64,000 nt of DNA from NCBI RefSeq assembly GCF_022788715.1, contig NZ_CP085167.1:2555001-2619000 (forward strand). The letters are read 5' to 3'. A program made the translations under genes and the position numbers. The DNA is from Sulfitobacter sp. DSM 110093 (GTDB lineage Bacteria; Pseudomonadota; Alphaproteobacteria; Rhodobacterales; Rhodobacteraceae). Below are positions 38,629 to 47,892 of this stretch, in pieces (the stretch's first letter is position 1; the number at the start of each line of letters is the position of its first letter). The notes under the pieces are model-generated. The model did not search any database, was not told the origin of the DNA, and saw nothing but the letters and a program-made list of their open reading frames with translations.

Positions 38629-38643
38629 TTCCGCAATACGGAA
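38629..38643. promoter_or_regulatory. LysR-type T-N11-A palindrome in the dctP/lysR divergent promoter
   Basis: TTCCGCAATACGGAA has perfect 5-bp arms (TTCCG/CGGAA) and contains a T-N11-A core, the general form of LysR regulator boxes. It lies 86 bases upstream of dctP and 100 bases upstream of the divergent LysR gene, in the usual place for autoregulation and operon activation. Confidence 0.6.
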
Positions 38644-38742
38644 TATTTTTAATTTTGAGTTTCACTTTCTGCAACAGTTAGGGCAAACATAGCACTTCTA
38701 TGCTGCGGCCCTTTCGCAGCTTTCGTTAGGTGAGGCCTTCGC

Positions 38743-39681
38743 ATGGTAACGTTGAAACAGTTGGAAGCGCTCTATTGGATCGGCCGCTTGGGAAGCTTTG
38801 AGGCCGCCGCACGGCACTTGCAAACATCGCAGTCAACCATCACCCGGCGCATCCAAGACTTCGAACAAGTGACCGGAGCCGCCTTGTTTGATCGAACCAC
38901 CCGTGTTCCAACCCTATCCCGTCGGGGCCAAGAAGCCTGCCTGCAGGCCGCGGGCATTCTGGAAAGCACAGATCAGTTGGTGGCTGGTTTGTCCTCGCCC
39001 GAGATGATCGCGCGCCGTGTCTCTATTGGCGTGACCGAACTCTCCTCCTTCAGCTGGATCCCCGACTTTATGCGTAGGGTTCACGCCACTTTTCCAAGGC
39101 TCGAACTAGACCTTCGGGTGGGGTCTGCCTTTAAGTTGCGCCAGATGCTTGTCGAGAACGAGCTTGATCTCGTGGTGGTTCCTTCCGCGCTTTACCCGCC
39201 GGGCTTTACCCTTGAAACGGTTGGCTCCTTGACGACATCGTTTTGCGCGGCACGGGGGGAATTCCCGCAAGACACCCCCCTGAACTCAGACCTCCTGACC
39301 GGAACGCCCCTGATCGCGCAGGAAAATACCCTTTTTGATCAAGTCATAGCACGCGGACCTCGCGCAGAAGGTCCTGACTTAGGTGGTGTCATCGTCGCGG
39401 ACGGTCTGCTGGCAATGATCGCCTTAGTCACTTCAAACTACGGTATTTCTGTATTGCCCGATTTCATACTTGATACGGCTCCATTTTCCGCCGCGGTCAG
39501 CCGCATTTCGCCAGACCTGAAACCCGACCCGCTGGCCTATGTGGTCGCGTACTCAGAAAGCACCCGCAGCCCGGCAGTGTTGGCCCTAATTGAACTGATC
39601 CAAGAGACGTGCCGGTTTGACCAATTCTTTGCCGGAATCGCACCAGACGAACCGCAGGGTCTTGGTTCATCGCCAATATAA
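38743..39681 (+). CDS. LysR-family transcriptional regulator
   Basis: A 312-residue LTTR. The N-terminal winged HTH (about 1-60) reads LKQLEALYWIGRLGSFEAAA, then TSQSTITRRIQDFE and FDRTTRVPTLS. The periplasmic-binding-like effector domain follows (SIGVTELSSFSWIPDFMRR, then LVENELDLVVVP). It is divergent from the TRAP/dehydratase operon and next to a T-N11-A palindrome, so it most likely activates that operon in response to the transported acid or a metabolite of it. Confidence 0.93.
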   Translation: MVTLKQLEALYWIGRLGSFEAAARHLQTSQSTITRRIQDFEQVTGAALFDRTTRVPTLSRRGQEACLQAAGILESTDQLVAGLSSPEMIARRVSIGVTELSSFSWIPDFMRRVHATFPRLELDLRVGSAFKLRQMLVENELDLVVVPSALYPPGFTLETVGSLTTSFCAARGEFPQDTPLNSDLLTGTPLIAQENTLFDQVIARGPRAEGPDLGGVIVADGLLAMIALVTSNYGISVLPDFILDTAPFSAAVSRISPDLKPDPLAYVVAYSESTRSPAVLALIELIQETCRFDQFFAGIAPDEPQGLGSSPI

Positions 39682-39904
39682 CAGGGGCCATAGAACACGG
39701 TAAGAGCGGGTTGGGTGACACAGCAAAACAGCTATAGGCATCGGTTCTTACGGGAAACATTAACCGCAACATTGCCACAGAGGTGGTCGCGGAATTTCGG
39801 ACCAGTTGCGGCATAGTCGTGAGGATTGGCTACTGCAGCGTATCTGGTGGCCTATTATCTGATAATCGCGGGCAAAGTACGCATGCTCGCCTTGGATATC
39901 TGTG

Positions 39905-40360
39905 TCACTTCAACGATAGCTGCGAAACACATTCAGCTCCACGGCAGCGAACCTCTCCCCCCTCTTCGATGCAGAACTTCTTGATCGCGAGGTTGCTGCG
40001 TAAAAAATTCACATCCACAGTCTCCATATTCCGCGCGCGCGCTTCAGCTAGGCCGCGATGGAACAGTGTCCGGCCATAGCCGCGCCCCTGATAGGCGTCT
40101 TCAACCGAAAGACCAATTTCAGCATGGATACCGTCAACGAAATAAAGCTCCAGTATTGCGCGCAGGGCATCATCGCATTCGATACCGAGGGTCAGGTCAG
40201 GGTTGGAGGCGTGAACCACGCGCACCAAGGCATCGTCATTGAGCCCACCCATAAACCGCAGCTTCCGCGAGGCGGGGCTAAGGCGCCGATAATGCTCGCA
40301 TAGAGTCTGCTGCAAAAGCGGAAGGGGGAAGGATAGGGTCTCTGGAACGGCCGTTTGCAT
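39905..40360 (-). CDS. GNAT-family N-acetyltransferase
   Basis: A 151-residue protein from the ATG at 40360 (GGAG ribosome site); an upstream start at 40399 would include that ribosome site. Acetyl-CoA motif A is seen as VEDAYQGRGYGRTLFHRGL in the second half, preceded by the beta strands ILELYFVDGIHAEIGL. Family members acetylate amines of small molecules or proteins. It lies alone between a LysR gene and the urt operon, both of which end toward it; the acceptor is unknown. Confidence 0.82.
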   Translation of the reverse strand: MQTAVPETLSFPLPLLQQTLCEHYRRLSPASRKLRFMGGLNDDALVRVVHASNPDLTLGIECDDALRAILELYFVDGIHAEIGLSVEDAYQGRGYGRTLFHRGLAEARARNMETVDVNFLRSNLAIKKFCIEEGGEVRCRGAECVSQLSLK

Positions 40361-40481
40361 GATGTCTCCAATCTCAACTAAGAGATGGGAGCCCGACAAA
40401 GCCCGTAGAAGATGTATATCTGGGCATGGGAAATGCGCTTACTGCATGGGTTCTTCCGCAACCCTGTTCTACATCGCTCAC

Positions 40482-41177
40482 CTATAGCGCGAGCGCGTCC
40501 AAAAGTGCCTCCCTTTGTGCCTGGGACTTTGGGATGGATTTTGTGAAATGTCCGCGCTGCATGATGTGGAAATGATCGGAGTTGAGGTAAGCAAATTCGA
40601 AGTTCTGCTCGACAAGTATGATTGCCAATTCACCCCGATCGCGCAGCAGCCGGATGGTGCGACCGATCATCTGGATGATATTGGGCTGGATGCCTTCGGT
40701 CGGTTCATCCAAAAGCAACACCTTAGGGCGGGCGATAAGCGCGCGGGCAATGGAAAGTTGTTGTTGCTGGCCACCAGACAAGTCACCTCCGCGCCGGGCC
40801 CTCATTTCGGCGAGGACCGGGAAAAGGTCGAATATGTCATCCGGGATCTTATGCTCAGATTTAGGAAGGCAGGCAAAGCCCGTTTCAAGGTTCTCTTCAA
40901 CAGTCATGAGGGGGAATATCTCCCGCCCCTGCGGCACGTATCCGACGCCAGCTTTGGCCGACAGGGCGGCACGCCCCGAATGCAGGTAAGCCCCGTCAAG
41001 CGTGATCGTCCCGGCTGAGAAAGGGTGCCGCCCAGCGATGGCTTTCAGAAGGCTCGTTTTGCCGACCCCGTTTGTGCCCGTCACGCAGGTAACTTGGCCC
41101 ACAGGTGCGCTTAATGTTATGTCATGAAGTATCTGGGACTGCCCGTATTTCAGGCTTAGGTTCTCAATCTCCAGCAT
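40482..41177 (-). CDS. urtE: Urea-type ABC transporter ATP-binding protein UrtE
   Basis: A 231-residue ATPase: Walker A GTNGVGKTS, signature LSGGQQQQLSIARAL, Walker B VLLLDEPTEGIQPNII. The DEPTEGIQPNII form is typical of UrtE. It overlaps UrtD by 14 bases and is the last gene of the operon. Confidence 0.9.
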   Translation of the reverse strand: MLEIENLSLKYGQSQILHDITLSAPVGQVTCVTGTNGVGKTSLLKAIAGRHPFSAGTITLDGAYLHSGRAALSAKAGVGYVPQGREIFPLMTVEENLETGFACLPKSEHKIPDDIFDLFPVLAEMRARRGGDLSGGQQQQLSIARALIARPKVLLLDEPTEGIQPNIIQMIGRTIRLLRDRGELAIILVEQNFEFAYLNSDHFHIMQRGHFTKSIPKSQAQREALLDALAL

Positions 41178-41919
41178 CGGTGCGCCCTAAATAAACATCT
41201 ACAACAGTCTGGTTGTTAGTCACATGATCAAGCGACCCTTCGGCCAGAACAGACCCTTCGTGTAGCACCGTCACCTTGCAGTTCAGGCGCCGCACGAATT
41301 CCATATCATGCTCCACCACAATCACGGCGCGGGTCTCGGCGGCCTTTTTCAAAATATCTGTGGTGTGTTCGCGTTCATGTGCTGTCATGCCAGCGGCAGG
41401 TTCATCGACCAACAACAAGCGGGGCGATTGCGCAAGCAGCATCCCGATCTCAAGCCATTGCTTTTGCCCATGGCTTAACTCTCCGGCGGGGCGTGTGAGA
41501 TGGTCGGTCAGGTTGATTTCGTCAGCAATCTTTTCTAGTCGCGCGGCCCCCTCAGGGTTTTTGCGATAAAAAAGGACCGAGAATGCACCCCGCGGGTTCT
41601 TTAATGCCATGGCAAGGTTTTCGCGCACGGTTTGCGCCTCAAACACTGTCGGCTTTTGAAACTTGCGCCCAATCCCAAGCATGGCGATCTGGCTTTCCGA
41701 CATGCCAATAAGAGAGCGGCTGTCATCACCAAACAGAATATAGCCTTCATCCGGCTTTGTCTTGCCGGTGATGATGTCCATAAAGGTCGTCTTGCCAGCG
41801 CCATTGGGGCCGATCACCGCGCGCAATTCCGGTTCACCGATCTGTAGACTAAGGTTCTTGATCGCCTGAAACCCGTCAAAAGACTTCGAGATTCCGGACA
41901 TTTCTAATAGTGAACTCAT
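41164..41919 (-). CDS. urtD: Urea-type ABC transporter ATP-binding protein UrtD
   Basis: A 251-residue LivG-like ATPase: Walker A GPNGAGKTT, signature LSHGQKQWLEIGMLLA and Walker B LLLVDEPAAGM. GQKQWLEIGM is diagnostic for UrtD within the branched-chain-amino-acid family. Its start overlaps the UrtC stop as ATGA. Confidence 0.9.
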   Translation of the reverse strand: MSSLLEMSGISKSFDGFQAIKNLSLQIGEPELRAVIGPNGAGKTTFMDIITGKTKPDEGYILFGDDSRSLIGMSESQIAMLGIGRKFQKPTVFEAQTVRENLAMALKNPRGAFSVLFYRKNPEGAARLEKIADEINLTDHLTRPAGELSHGQKQWLEIGMLLAQSPRLLLVDEPAAGMTAHEREHTTDILKKAAETRAVIVVEHDMEFVRRLNCKVTVLHEGSVLAEGSLDHVTNNQTVVDVYLGRTDAGD

Positions 41920-43097
41920 GATTTGCGTACCAGTTTGTCAAAGAGGCCACCGATGCCCTTGGGGGCAAACAACGTGATAAGTACAAAGCTAAGACCGAGC
42001 AGCACCAGCCACCAATCGACCCAGTGGATCGTATAGACCCCCAGATTGATGCTGGGCGCGCCACCGCCCGTAAACCAACTGGACAAAAGCGAAACCACTG
42101 CCGCGCCGATCACCGCGCCGTAAAGCCGGCCACGCCCGCCGATGGCGACCCATACCGCGAGATAGATCGACGCGATGGGCGCGATTTCAGCCGGGTTGAT
42201 GATGCCTGCTTGCGGGTAATAAAGCGCGCCGGCGATGCCTGCGACGGTGGCGGTGATGGTGAAAACGAAGAGTTTATAGCTCTCTACATGGTAGCCCAGA
42301 AAACGAACGCGCGATTCATCGTCGCGGATGGCTTGGATGACATTGCCCAGCTTGCTGTCGGTGATCCACGCGAAAAACAGATAGCCCAGAGCAAGCGCCA
42401 AGGCAGAGGCGAGGAAGAAGACGATAGAGACCACGTCTTGGCCGCTTTCGGCGAAGCCGGGGATGTTTTGCAGGCCCGACAGGCCGTTGTTGCCACGCAA
42501 GCCGCTGTCGTTCTGGAAAAGGTAGAGCGCAAGCGCCAGCGTCATGGCTTGGGTGAGGATCGACAGATAAACGCCAGTCACACGGCTACGAAACGCCAGC
42601 CAGCCAAAGACTAACGCGAGGGCACCGGGGATCAGCACGACAAAAGCTAATTGGATAAAGAGGTTGTCCGCAAAGGCCCAAATTATTGGGAACTCTGATG
42701 ACCCGACAACGCCGAAGATCTGATTTCCGATAGCGTCTGATATCTCCTGCGGAGTTGGTGGGATAATCTGACCTGCGAGGCTTTCAGCGACGATGATTTC
42801 AGTGCGGGCATACATAAGCCACATGCCAATAGCGTAACCCCCGATCCCGAAAAAAGCGAAATGACCAAGGCTAAGAATGCCACAATAGCCCCAAACGACA
42901 TCCATCGCGATGGCAACAAGGCAAAGGCACAGGGTTTTGCCCAGTGTTTTGATGAATGAGGTCGAGATGAGCCCCGCGCCGGTGGCTTCCGACATCACCG
43001 CCACAATGGCTGTAAAAAGCCCGAGAGCGCCGAGAAAGTAGAGGACCGAAGGATTGCGCCCGATGAATGACCTTTGTTCGTTGTGCGTCTGGGTCAT
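41916..43097 (-). CDS. urtC: Urea-type ABC transporter permease UrtC
   Basis: A 393-residue LivM-like permease with about ten hydrophobic helices. Family marks include AIAMDVVWGYCGILSLGHFAFFGIGGYA, SRVTGVYLSILTQAMTLAL and WVAIGGRGRLYGAVIGA. It contains an insertion after the second helices typical of UrtC. It starts 3 bases after the UrtB stop. Confidence 0.91.
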   Translation of the reverse strand: MTQTHNEQRSFIGRNPSVLYFLGALGLFTAIVAVMSEATGAGLISTSFIKTLGKTLCLCLVAIAMDVVWGYCGILSLGHFAFFGIGGYAIGMWLMYARTEIIVAESLAGQIIPPTPQEISDAIGNQIFGVVGSSEFPIIWAFADNLFIQLAFVVLIPGALALVFGWLAFRSRVTGVYLSILTQAMTLALALYLFQNDSGLRGNNGLSGLQNIPGFAESGQDVVSIVFFLASALALALGYLFFAWITDSKLGNVIQAIRDDESRVRFLGYHVESYKLFVFTITATVAGIAGALYYPQAGIINPAEIAPIASIYLAVWVAIGGRGRLYGAVIGAAVVSLLSSWFTGGGAPSINLGVYTIHWVDWWLVLLGLSFVLITLFAPKGIGGLFDKLVRKS

Positions 43098-43100
43098 GGC

Positions 43101-45029
43101 TCAATCCGCCGCTGCACGGCCTTTGGGGGCGACAATGCCCTTGGGCCGAAATTGAATGAACAAGATGATGAACAGGATCATATATGTCTGTGCCGCCAGC
43201 GTGTTGGACGGGTTCAACCACTCGATCCCCTTTTGCAAGAAGCCAATCAGCCCCGCGCCAGCCAACGTGCCGAATACCGACCCGACACCCCCTACCACGA
43301 CGGTCATGAAGCTTTGCACGATATAGTTCGCGCCCATCTCAGAGGTGACCTGCGCGTAAAGGCCGATGCCGACGCCCGCGACCCCTGCAATGCCTGACCC
43401 GAGCCCAAAGGTCATCATATTGATGCGATCAGGGTTGATGCCCATCGATGCCGCCATGCCAGGATTTTGCGTGACCGCGCGCACCTCTAATCCAAGGCGC
43501 GTACGCTTGAGGATATACAGCAGAACGAAGAGGAAAATCAGCGCGAGCACGAATATGGCGATGCGGATGTAACTGATTTGAACCACATCCGAGATCACAA
43601 GCGCACCCCCTAGCCAATCCGGCGATGTGAGTGGGCGGGCCTGCGTGCCAAAGATGTTCTTGGCGATTTGCTGCAAGGCGATCGAGATGCCGAAGGTCGC
43701 CAACAAGGTCTCAAGCGGGCGATGATAGAGATGCCGGATCACCAGCCGCTCCATCGCGACACCCGCCCCAAAGGTAACGGCAAAGGCAAGCGGCAGCGCG
43801 ATGAGCAACGAGACCGTGTAGTCGGGAACGATGAGCTGCACGGCATAGCCGGTGTAGGCACCCATCATGATAAACTCGCCATGGGCCATGTTGATGACCC
43901 CCATCTGCCCAAAGGTAATCGCAAGCCCAATCGCGGCGAGAAAGTAGATCGAGGCCAGCGATAGGCCGTCCAACGTCAAATCAAACGTCTGCGCCCAGCC
44001 GACCCGCGTTTCAACCGCGTCGAGCGTGGCGCGGGCAGCGTCAGTGATCGCAACCTCGTCCTCGTCATAGAGTTCGTAAAAGACGGCATCCTGCAAAGCA
44101 GTGTTAATATCATCCTGAGTCACCAAAGGTGGCACGGCACCGGCGTCGGCAAGCGTGCGATATGCATCCACCCGCCTTTCTGGATCATCCAACCGCGCCA
44201 AAGGGATGCCGCCGACGCGACTTTCGACTATATTGGCCTCAAGCGCGGCGCGGATTTCACCGGGAGGTACGATAGCCGGAGCGAGTTCGGCCCCAACAAG
44301 TTTTTCGTAGTTCGCGGAAGGGTCCGCCATGGGATCGAGAATGCGGGCGATGTTGCCATCGGGCTGCTGTACTGCCACGCCAGTCGTCACAGAAAGGATC
44401 TGACTTAACACCGCGCGGGCTTCGAGGGACGTGTCGGATGAAAGGCTTTCAATAGCGCGAATGCGATCTTCGGAAGCATCCCCAAATCGGGCGGTTAAGA
44501 AATTGATCAATTGCACCTTGCGGGCGCGCAAGGCCGGGTCTTCTTCCCCATTTAGTGATGCCATAAGCGGCTCAAACTGGCTGGCATCACTCCGTCGGGC
44601 AATACTTTCAAGGGCAGCGTGGCGGCGTTCTGGATCGGGATCGGACAGTTGAAACTGCACCAATGCGGTACCGATAACCCGCCGCACGCCGCCATTGGGG
44701 CGCAACTGACTGAAACCATCTGCCAAAGCAGTCGTTTCTTGGCCCGTATCAATGTTGCGCAGCGTTAGCGTATCGTCGACTTCGGTCGCGATATAAAATT
44801 GGCCTGTTGTATCGTCTTGCCAAACGCTTCGTCCCACCCATTGCTCAAGAAATGCAGGAACCTGCGACAGGCCCGAGGCCACCATGTCATCCAACAATAC
44901 GCCGACCGAGTTGCGCGATGGCTTGGCTACTTCGTCGCTGTGCGTCTGCAAGATAGACTGAAGGTCTTGGGCTGAAGCGACACTGACAGATGTCAGCAAG
45001 CACATCAGGCAGAGTAGAATACGAACCAT
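43101..45029 (-). CDS. urtB: Urea-type ABC transporter permease UrtB with long N-terminal extension
   Basis: A 642-residue protein. A signal-like N-terminus (MVRILLCLMCLLTSVSVASA) is followed by about 330 residues rich in repeated helical units (for example RHAALESIARRSD), presumably periplasmic. The LivH-like permease domain follows from about residue 365, with ITFGQMGVINMAHGEFIMMGAYTGY and RAVTQNPGMAASMGINPDRI. This two-part layout is characteristic of UrtB. A hairpin separates it from urtA. Confidence 0.91.
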   Translation of the reverse strand: MVRILLCLMCLLTSVSVASAQDLQSILQTHSDEVAKPSRNSVGVLLDDMVASGLSQVPAFLEQWVGRSVWQDDTTGQFYIATEVDDTLTLRNIDTGQETTALADGFSQLRPNGGVRRVIGTALVQFQLSDPDPERRHAALESIARRSDASQFEPLMASLNGEEDPALRARKVQLINFLTARFGDASEDRIRAIESLSSDTSLEARAVLSQILSVTTGVAVQQPDGNIARILDPMADPSANYEKLVGAELAPAIVPPGEIRAALEANIVESRVGGIPLARLDDPERRVDAYRTLADAGAVPPLVTQDDINTALQDAVFYELYDEDEVAITDAARATLDAVETRVGWAQTFDLTLDGLSLASIYFLAAIGLAITFGQMGVINMAHGEFIMMGAYTGYAVQLIVPDYTVSLLIALPLAFAVTFGAGVAMERLVIRHLYHRPLETLLATFGISIALQQIAKNIFGTQARPLTSPDWLGGALVISDVVQISYIRIAIFVLALIFLFVLLYILKRTRLGLEVRAVTQNPGMAASMGINPDRINMMTFGLGSGIAGVAGVGIGLYAQVTSEMGANYIVQSFMTVVVGGVGSVFGTLAGAGLIGFLQKGIEWLNPSNTLAAQTYMILFIILFIQFRPKGIVAPKGRAAAD

Positions 45030-45070
45030 ACTATATGGGACTTTCGGTCAGGGGGGAGTATTCAGAATGC

Positions 45071-45100
45071 TGTCGGGCACGCTCATTAGCGCGCCCGACA
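45071..45100 (-). promoter_or_regulatory. Strong intercistronic hairpin between urtA and urtB
   Basis: TGTCGGGC (45071-45078) pairs with GCCCGACA (45093-45100). After one mismatch, CGCT pairs with AGCG around the loop CATT. It lies 7 bases after the urtA stop. There is no T-run, so partial termination or 3'-end protection of the binding-protein message is more likely than full termination. Confidence 0.65.
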
Positions 45101-45107
45101 GTTGATA

Positions 45108-46394
45108 TTAGTAGTTCGATGTCAGCTGAACGCAGGTCTCGGTCTCGGTATTGTACATACCGCACTCAAGCTCTTTCCAATCGGACACCAGAACAGCCGA
45201 TTCAGGCAGGAAGTCCGTCCATGCATCGCCCGGAACCTCTTTGGTCTGGCTGATGATGTCGAACTGGCCGTCTGCGGTGATTTCACCAATCAAGACGGGC
45301 TTGGCGAGGTGGTGATTGGGTAGCATGACAGCCGTCCCGCCAGTAAGGTTCGGGAATTCCTGCCCATACATCGCCGCACGCACCGCATCCACATCCGTGG
45401 TGCCCGCATCGGTGACCGCATTCACCCACATATTGAAGCCAATGTAATGGGCTTCCATCGGGTCATTGGTCACGCGGTCTTCGCCCATCGCCTCTTTCCA
45501 AGCGGCGACCCATTCGTCGTTCGCGTCGGATTCTGCGGATTGAAAGTAGTTCCACGCCGCGAGGTGGCCGACAAGGTCAGTGGTATCGAGGCCCGAAAGC
45601 TCTTCTTCACCGACCGAAAATGCAACGACCGGAATGTCATCAGCCGAGATACCGGCAGCCGCCAACTCCTTGTAAAAGCCGATATTTGCGTCGCCGTTGA
45701 TGGTCGAGATCACGCCGACCTGAGAGCCGTCTGCGCCCAGTTCAACCACATCCGCCACAATGGTGGACCAATCGGAATGACCGAACGGCGTATAGTTTAC
45801 AAAGATGTTTTCTTCGGGGATGCCCTTATCTAGCAGATATTGTTCAAGAATGTTGTTGGTGGTTCTGGGATAGACATAGTCTGTGCCGAGCAGAGCAAAT
45901 TTCTCAACGCCCAGTTCCTCCAAGAAATAATCGGTGGCAGGGATTGCCTGCTGGTTCGGGGCGGCGCCGGTATAGAACACGTTGCGTGAACTTTCTTCGC
46001 CTTCATATTGAACCGGGTAGAACATCAGGCCGTTCAACTCTTCCAAAACAGGCAATGCCGATTTACGCGAAACAGATGTCCAAGAGCCGAAGATGACATC
46101 AACCTCAGACACCGTCAAAAGCTCACGCGCTTTCTCAGCGAACAAAGGCCAGTCAGAAGCGGGGTCAACGACAACGGCTTCGATTTCGCAATCCAACAGG
46201 CCGCCTGCGGCGTTTTGCTGCGCAATCAACAACTCCATCGTGTCTTTCAATGTTGTCTCGGAAATGGCCATCGTGCCGGACAGGGAGTGCAGCACGCCAA
46301 CCTTGATCGGGTCCTCGCATTCCGCGCTGGCCGCTGAACCTGCGATCAAAAGGGCAGCGGTCGCAGTAAAAGTTCGTTTGGTGGAAAATCTCAT
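45108..46394 (-). CDS. urtA: Urea-type ABC transporter substrate-binding protein UrtA
   Basis: A 428-residue periplasmic binding protein from the ATG at 46394 (MRFSTKRTFTATAALLIAGS leader, cleavage near ASAECE; GGGGA ribosome site). UrtA/FmdD marks are VGVLHSLSGTMAISETTLKD, FGSWTSVSRKSALPVLEE, LMFYPVQYEGEESSRNVFYTG and NQQAIPATDYFLEE. It is first in urtABCDE. No urease or other urea-using gene is in the window, so urea, a short amide, or a substrate supplied to enzymes encoded elsewhere all remain possible. Confidence 0.92.
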   Translation of the reverse strand: MRFSTKRTFTATAALLIAGSAASAECEDPIKVGVLHSLSGTMAISETTLKDTMELLIAQQNAAGGLLDCEIEAVVVDPASDWPLFAEKARELLTVSEVDVIFGSWTSVSRKSALPVLEELNGLMFYPVQYEGEESSRNVFYTGAAPNQQAIPATDYFLEELGVEKFALLGTDYVYPRTTNNILEQYLLDKGIPEENIFVNYTPFGHSDWSTIVADVVELGADGSQVGVISTINGDANIGFYKELAAAGISADDIPVVAFSVGEEELSGLDTTDLVGHLAAWNYFQSAESDANDEWVAAWKEAMGEDRVTNDPMEAHYIGFNMWVNAVTDAGTTDVDAVRAAMYGQEFPNLTGGTAVMLPNHHLAKPVLIGEITADGQFDIISQTKEVPGDAWTDFLPESAVLVSDWKELECGMYNTETETCVQLTSNY

Positions 46395-46880
46395 TACGGT
46401 ATCCCCGTTTGGTGTGCGGAAGAGCGGAGACGCAAACATCCCAATAGGCCCAATGCTTTTCCACACAGCGTTTGCTGTAGCTGCGAATGGCTAGGTTCCT
46501 GCAAGACTATCCCGTTCGCGGCGCTCCATACCGAAGCTGTTACAACGTCAATTTTGATGGACGAACCAACAAGCCCCAAGCTGAGGGAAATTTCTGCACC
46601 GCAGCATATGTGCTTGGAAGATGTGCAAATTGTAGCCGAACCTCTAAAATTTGAGCGCTGGACTCATGGAATGCGGAACCTTCCTGTCTGTAATGAGCGC
46701 CTACCGCGTCTGCGCAAATTTCAGATTTGCAGTTGGACCTAGGGGTGCCGCGCCCATTGTCACCGACCGGTCGCTCTCGGCTCCTTTCGATATAGCAAGT
46801 TACAATTTTACACTTCGGAGATGAAAGCTTAAGAAACTGTCTGGCGAGCCATGCCCTCCAAACTTTAACAAAGGCGCCCC
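46395..46880. other. 486-bp intergenic region between divergent urtA and rlmF
   Basis: It should hold the urt operon promoter (right of 46394, minus strand) and the rlmF promoter. A short plus-strand frame at 46554-46742 has no ribosome site or recognisable composition and I do not call it. I see no clear palindrome. Confidence 0.5.
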
Positions 46881-47786
46881 ATGGCCAGTAAAGCGAAACT
46901 CCACCCCCGTAACCAGCACTTAGAAGGATATGACTTCAAGCGGTTGGTCGCACAGACACCTGAGCTTGAGCCCTTCATAATCAATAGTCCTGTTGGTCGG
47001 CCGACGATAAGCTTTCAGAACCCGGCGGCTGTTCGGACGCTCAATCAGGCGTTGCTAAGGACGCATTATAGTATCAAGTCTTGGGATATCCCCGCCGGCT
47101 ATCTCTGCCCTCCAATACCGGGCCGCGTGGACTACATCCACCATCTTGCAGACTTGCTTACCGACGGAAATGAAAACGAGGTCCCCCCGCGGGGGCGGAA
47201 TATCAGGGTGTTGGACATCGGCACCGGCGCAAGCTTGGTGTACCCCCTAACGGGCCAGAGCGAGTATGGCTGGCACTTTACTGGCGTCGATGTAGACGCA
47301 GGCGCGATCAAATCGGCACGCCAAATTTGCGAATCTAACGGGTTAGACATCGACCTTAGGCTACAGACGAACCCCGAGAATATCTTTCGCGGTGTGATCC
47401 AGCCCGACGATGCTTTTCATGTCACCATGTGCAACCCACCGTTCCACGGGTCTAAAGAACAAGCAAAAAAGGGGACTCAACGCAAGTGGGCGGGCCTTGG
47501 CAAAGGGCGCTCGGCAAAACTCAATTTCGGTGGTCGCGATGCTGAACTTTGGTACCCGGGTGGCGAGATAAAGTTTATCGCCCGCATGGTTAATGAGAGC
47601 ACGGAGTTCGCCAAACAGTGTCTTTGGTTTACCTCATTGGTATCAAAGAAAGACAATCTCCAGCCGCTCCATCGAATTCTAGGAAAAGCCAAGGTCGCTG
47701 AATACAAAGTCGTCGAAATGGCACAGGGGCAAAAAACAAGTCGCTTTATCGCTTGGACCTACATCAAGAAGAAGCAACGCACCTAA
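46881..47786 (+). CDS. rlmF: 23S rRNA (adenine1618-N6)-methyltransferase RlmF
   Basis: A 301-residue SAM-dependent methyltransferase. Marks are the N-terminal KLHPRNQHLEGYDFKRLV, SAM-binding VLDIGTGASLVYPL, catalytic NPPF in MCNPPFHGS, and the RlmF-specific NFGGRDAELWYPGGE. It methylates A1618 of 23S rRNA. Upstream bases just before the ATG contain no strong AGGAG. It is a single-gene unit, convergent with the liv operon. Confidence 0.93.
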   Translation: MASKAKLHPRNQHLEGYDFKRLVAQTPELEPFIINSPVGRPTISFQNPAAVRTLNQALLRTHYSIKSWDIPAGYLCPPIPGRVDYIHHLADLLTDGNENEVPPRGRNIRVLDIGTGASLVYPLTGQSEYGWHFTGVDVDAGAIKSARQICESNGLDIDLRLQTNPENIFRGVIQPDDAFHVTMCNPPFHGSKEQAKKGTQRKWAGLGKGRSAKLNFGGRDAELWYPGGEIKFIARMVNESTEFAKQCLWFTSLVSKKDNLQPLHRILGKAKVAEYKVVEMAQGQKTSRFIAWTYIKKKQRT

Positions 47787-47892
47787 CCTGCCCCCTCGCT
47801 GGTCCCTCATTCATAACGAGAGTATGCAGGTTTGGTTTTGAGAGGTTGAGGTTCCCGATTGAGCAAGCGCGATGACCACGGAACCCATCCAT

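Noticed and set aside
39854..39866. ATTATC-T-GATAAT palindrome between lysR and the GNAT gene
   Set aside because: Short, AT-rich and located between convergent genes; too weak to call an operator or terminator.
46554..46742. A 62-codon plus-strand frame between urtA and rlmF
   Set aside because: No ribosome site, motif or operon context; taken as chance.
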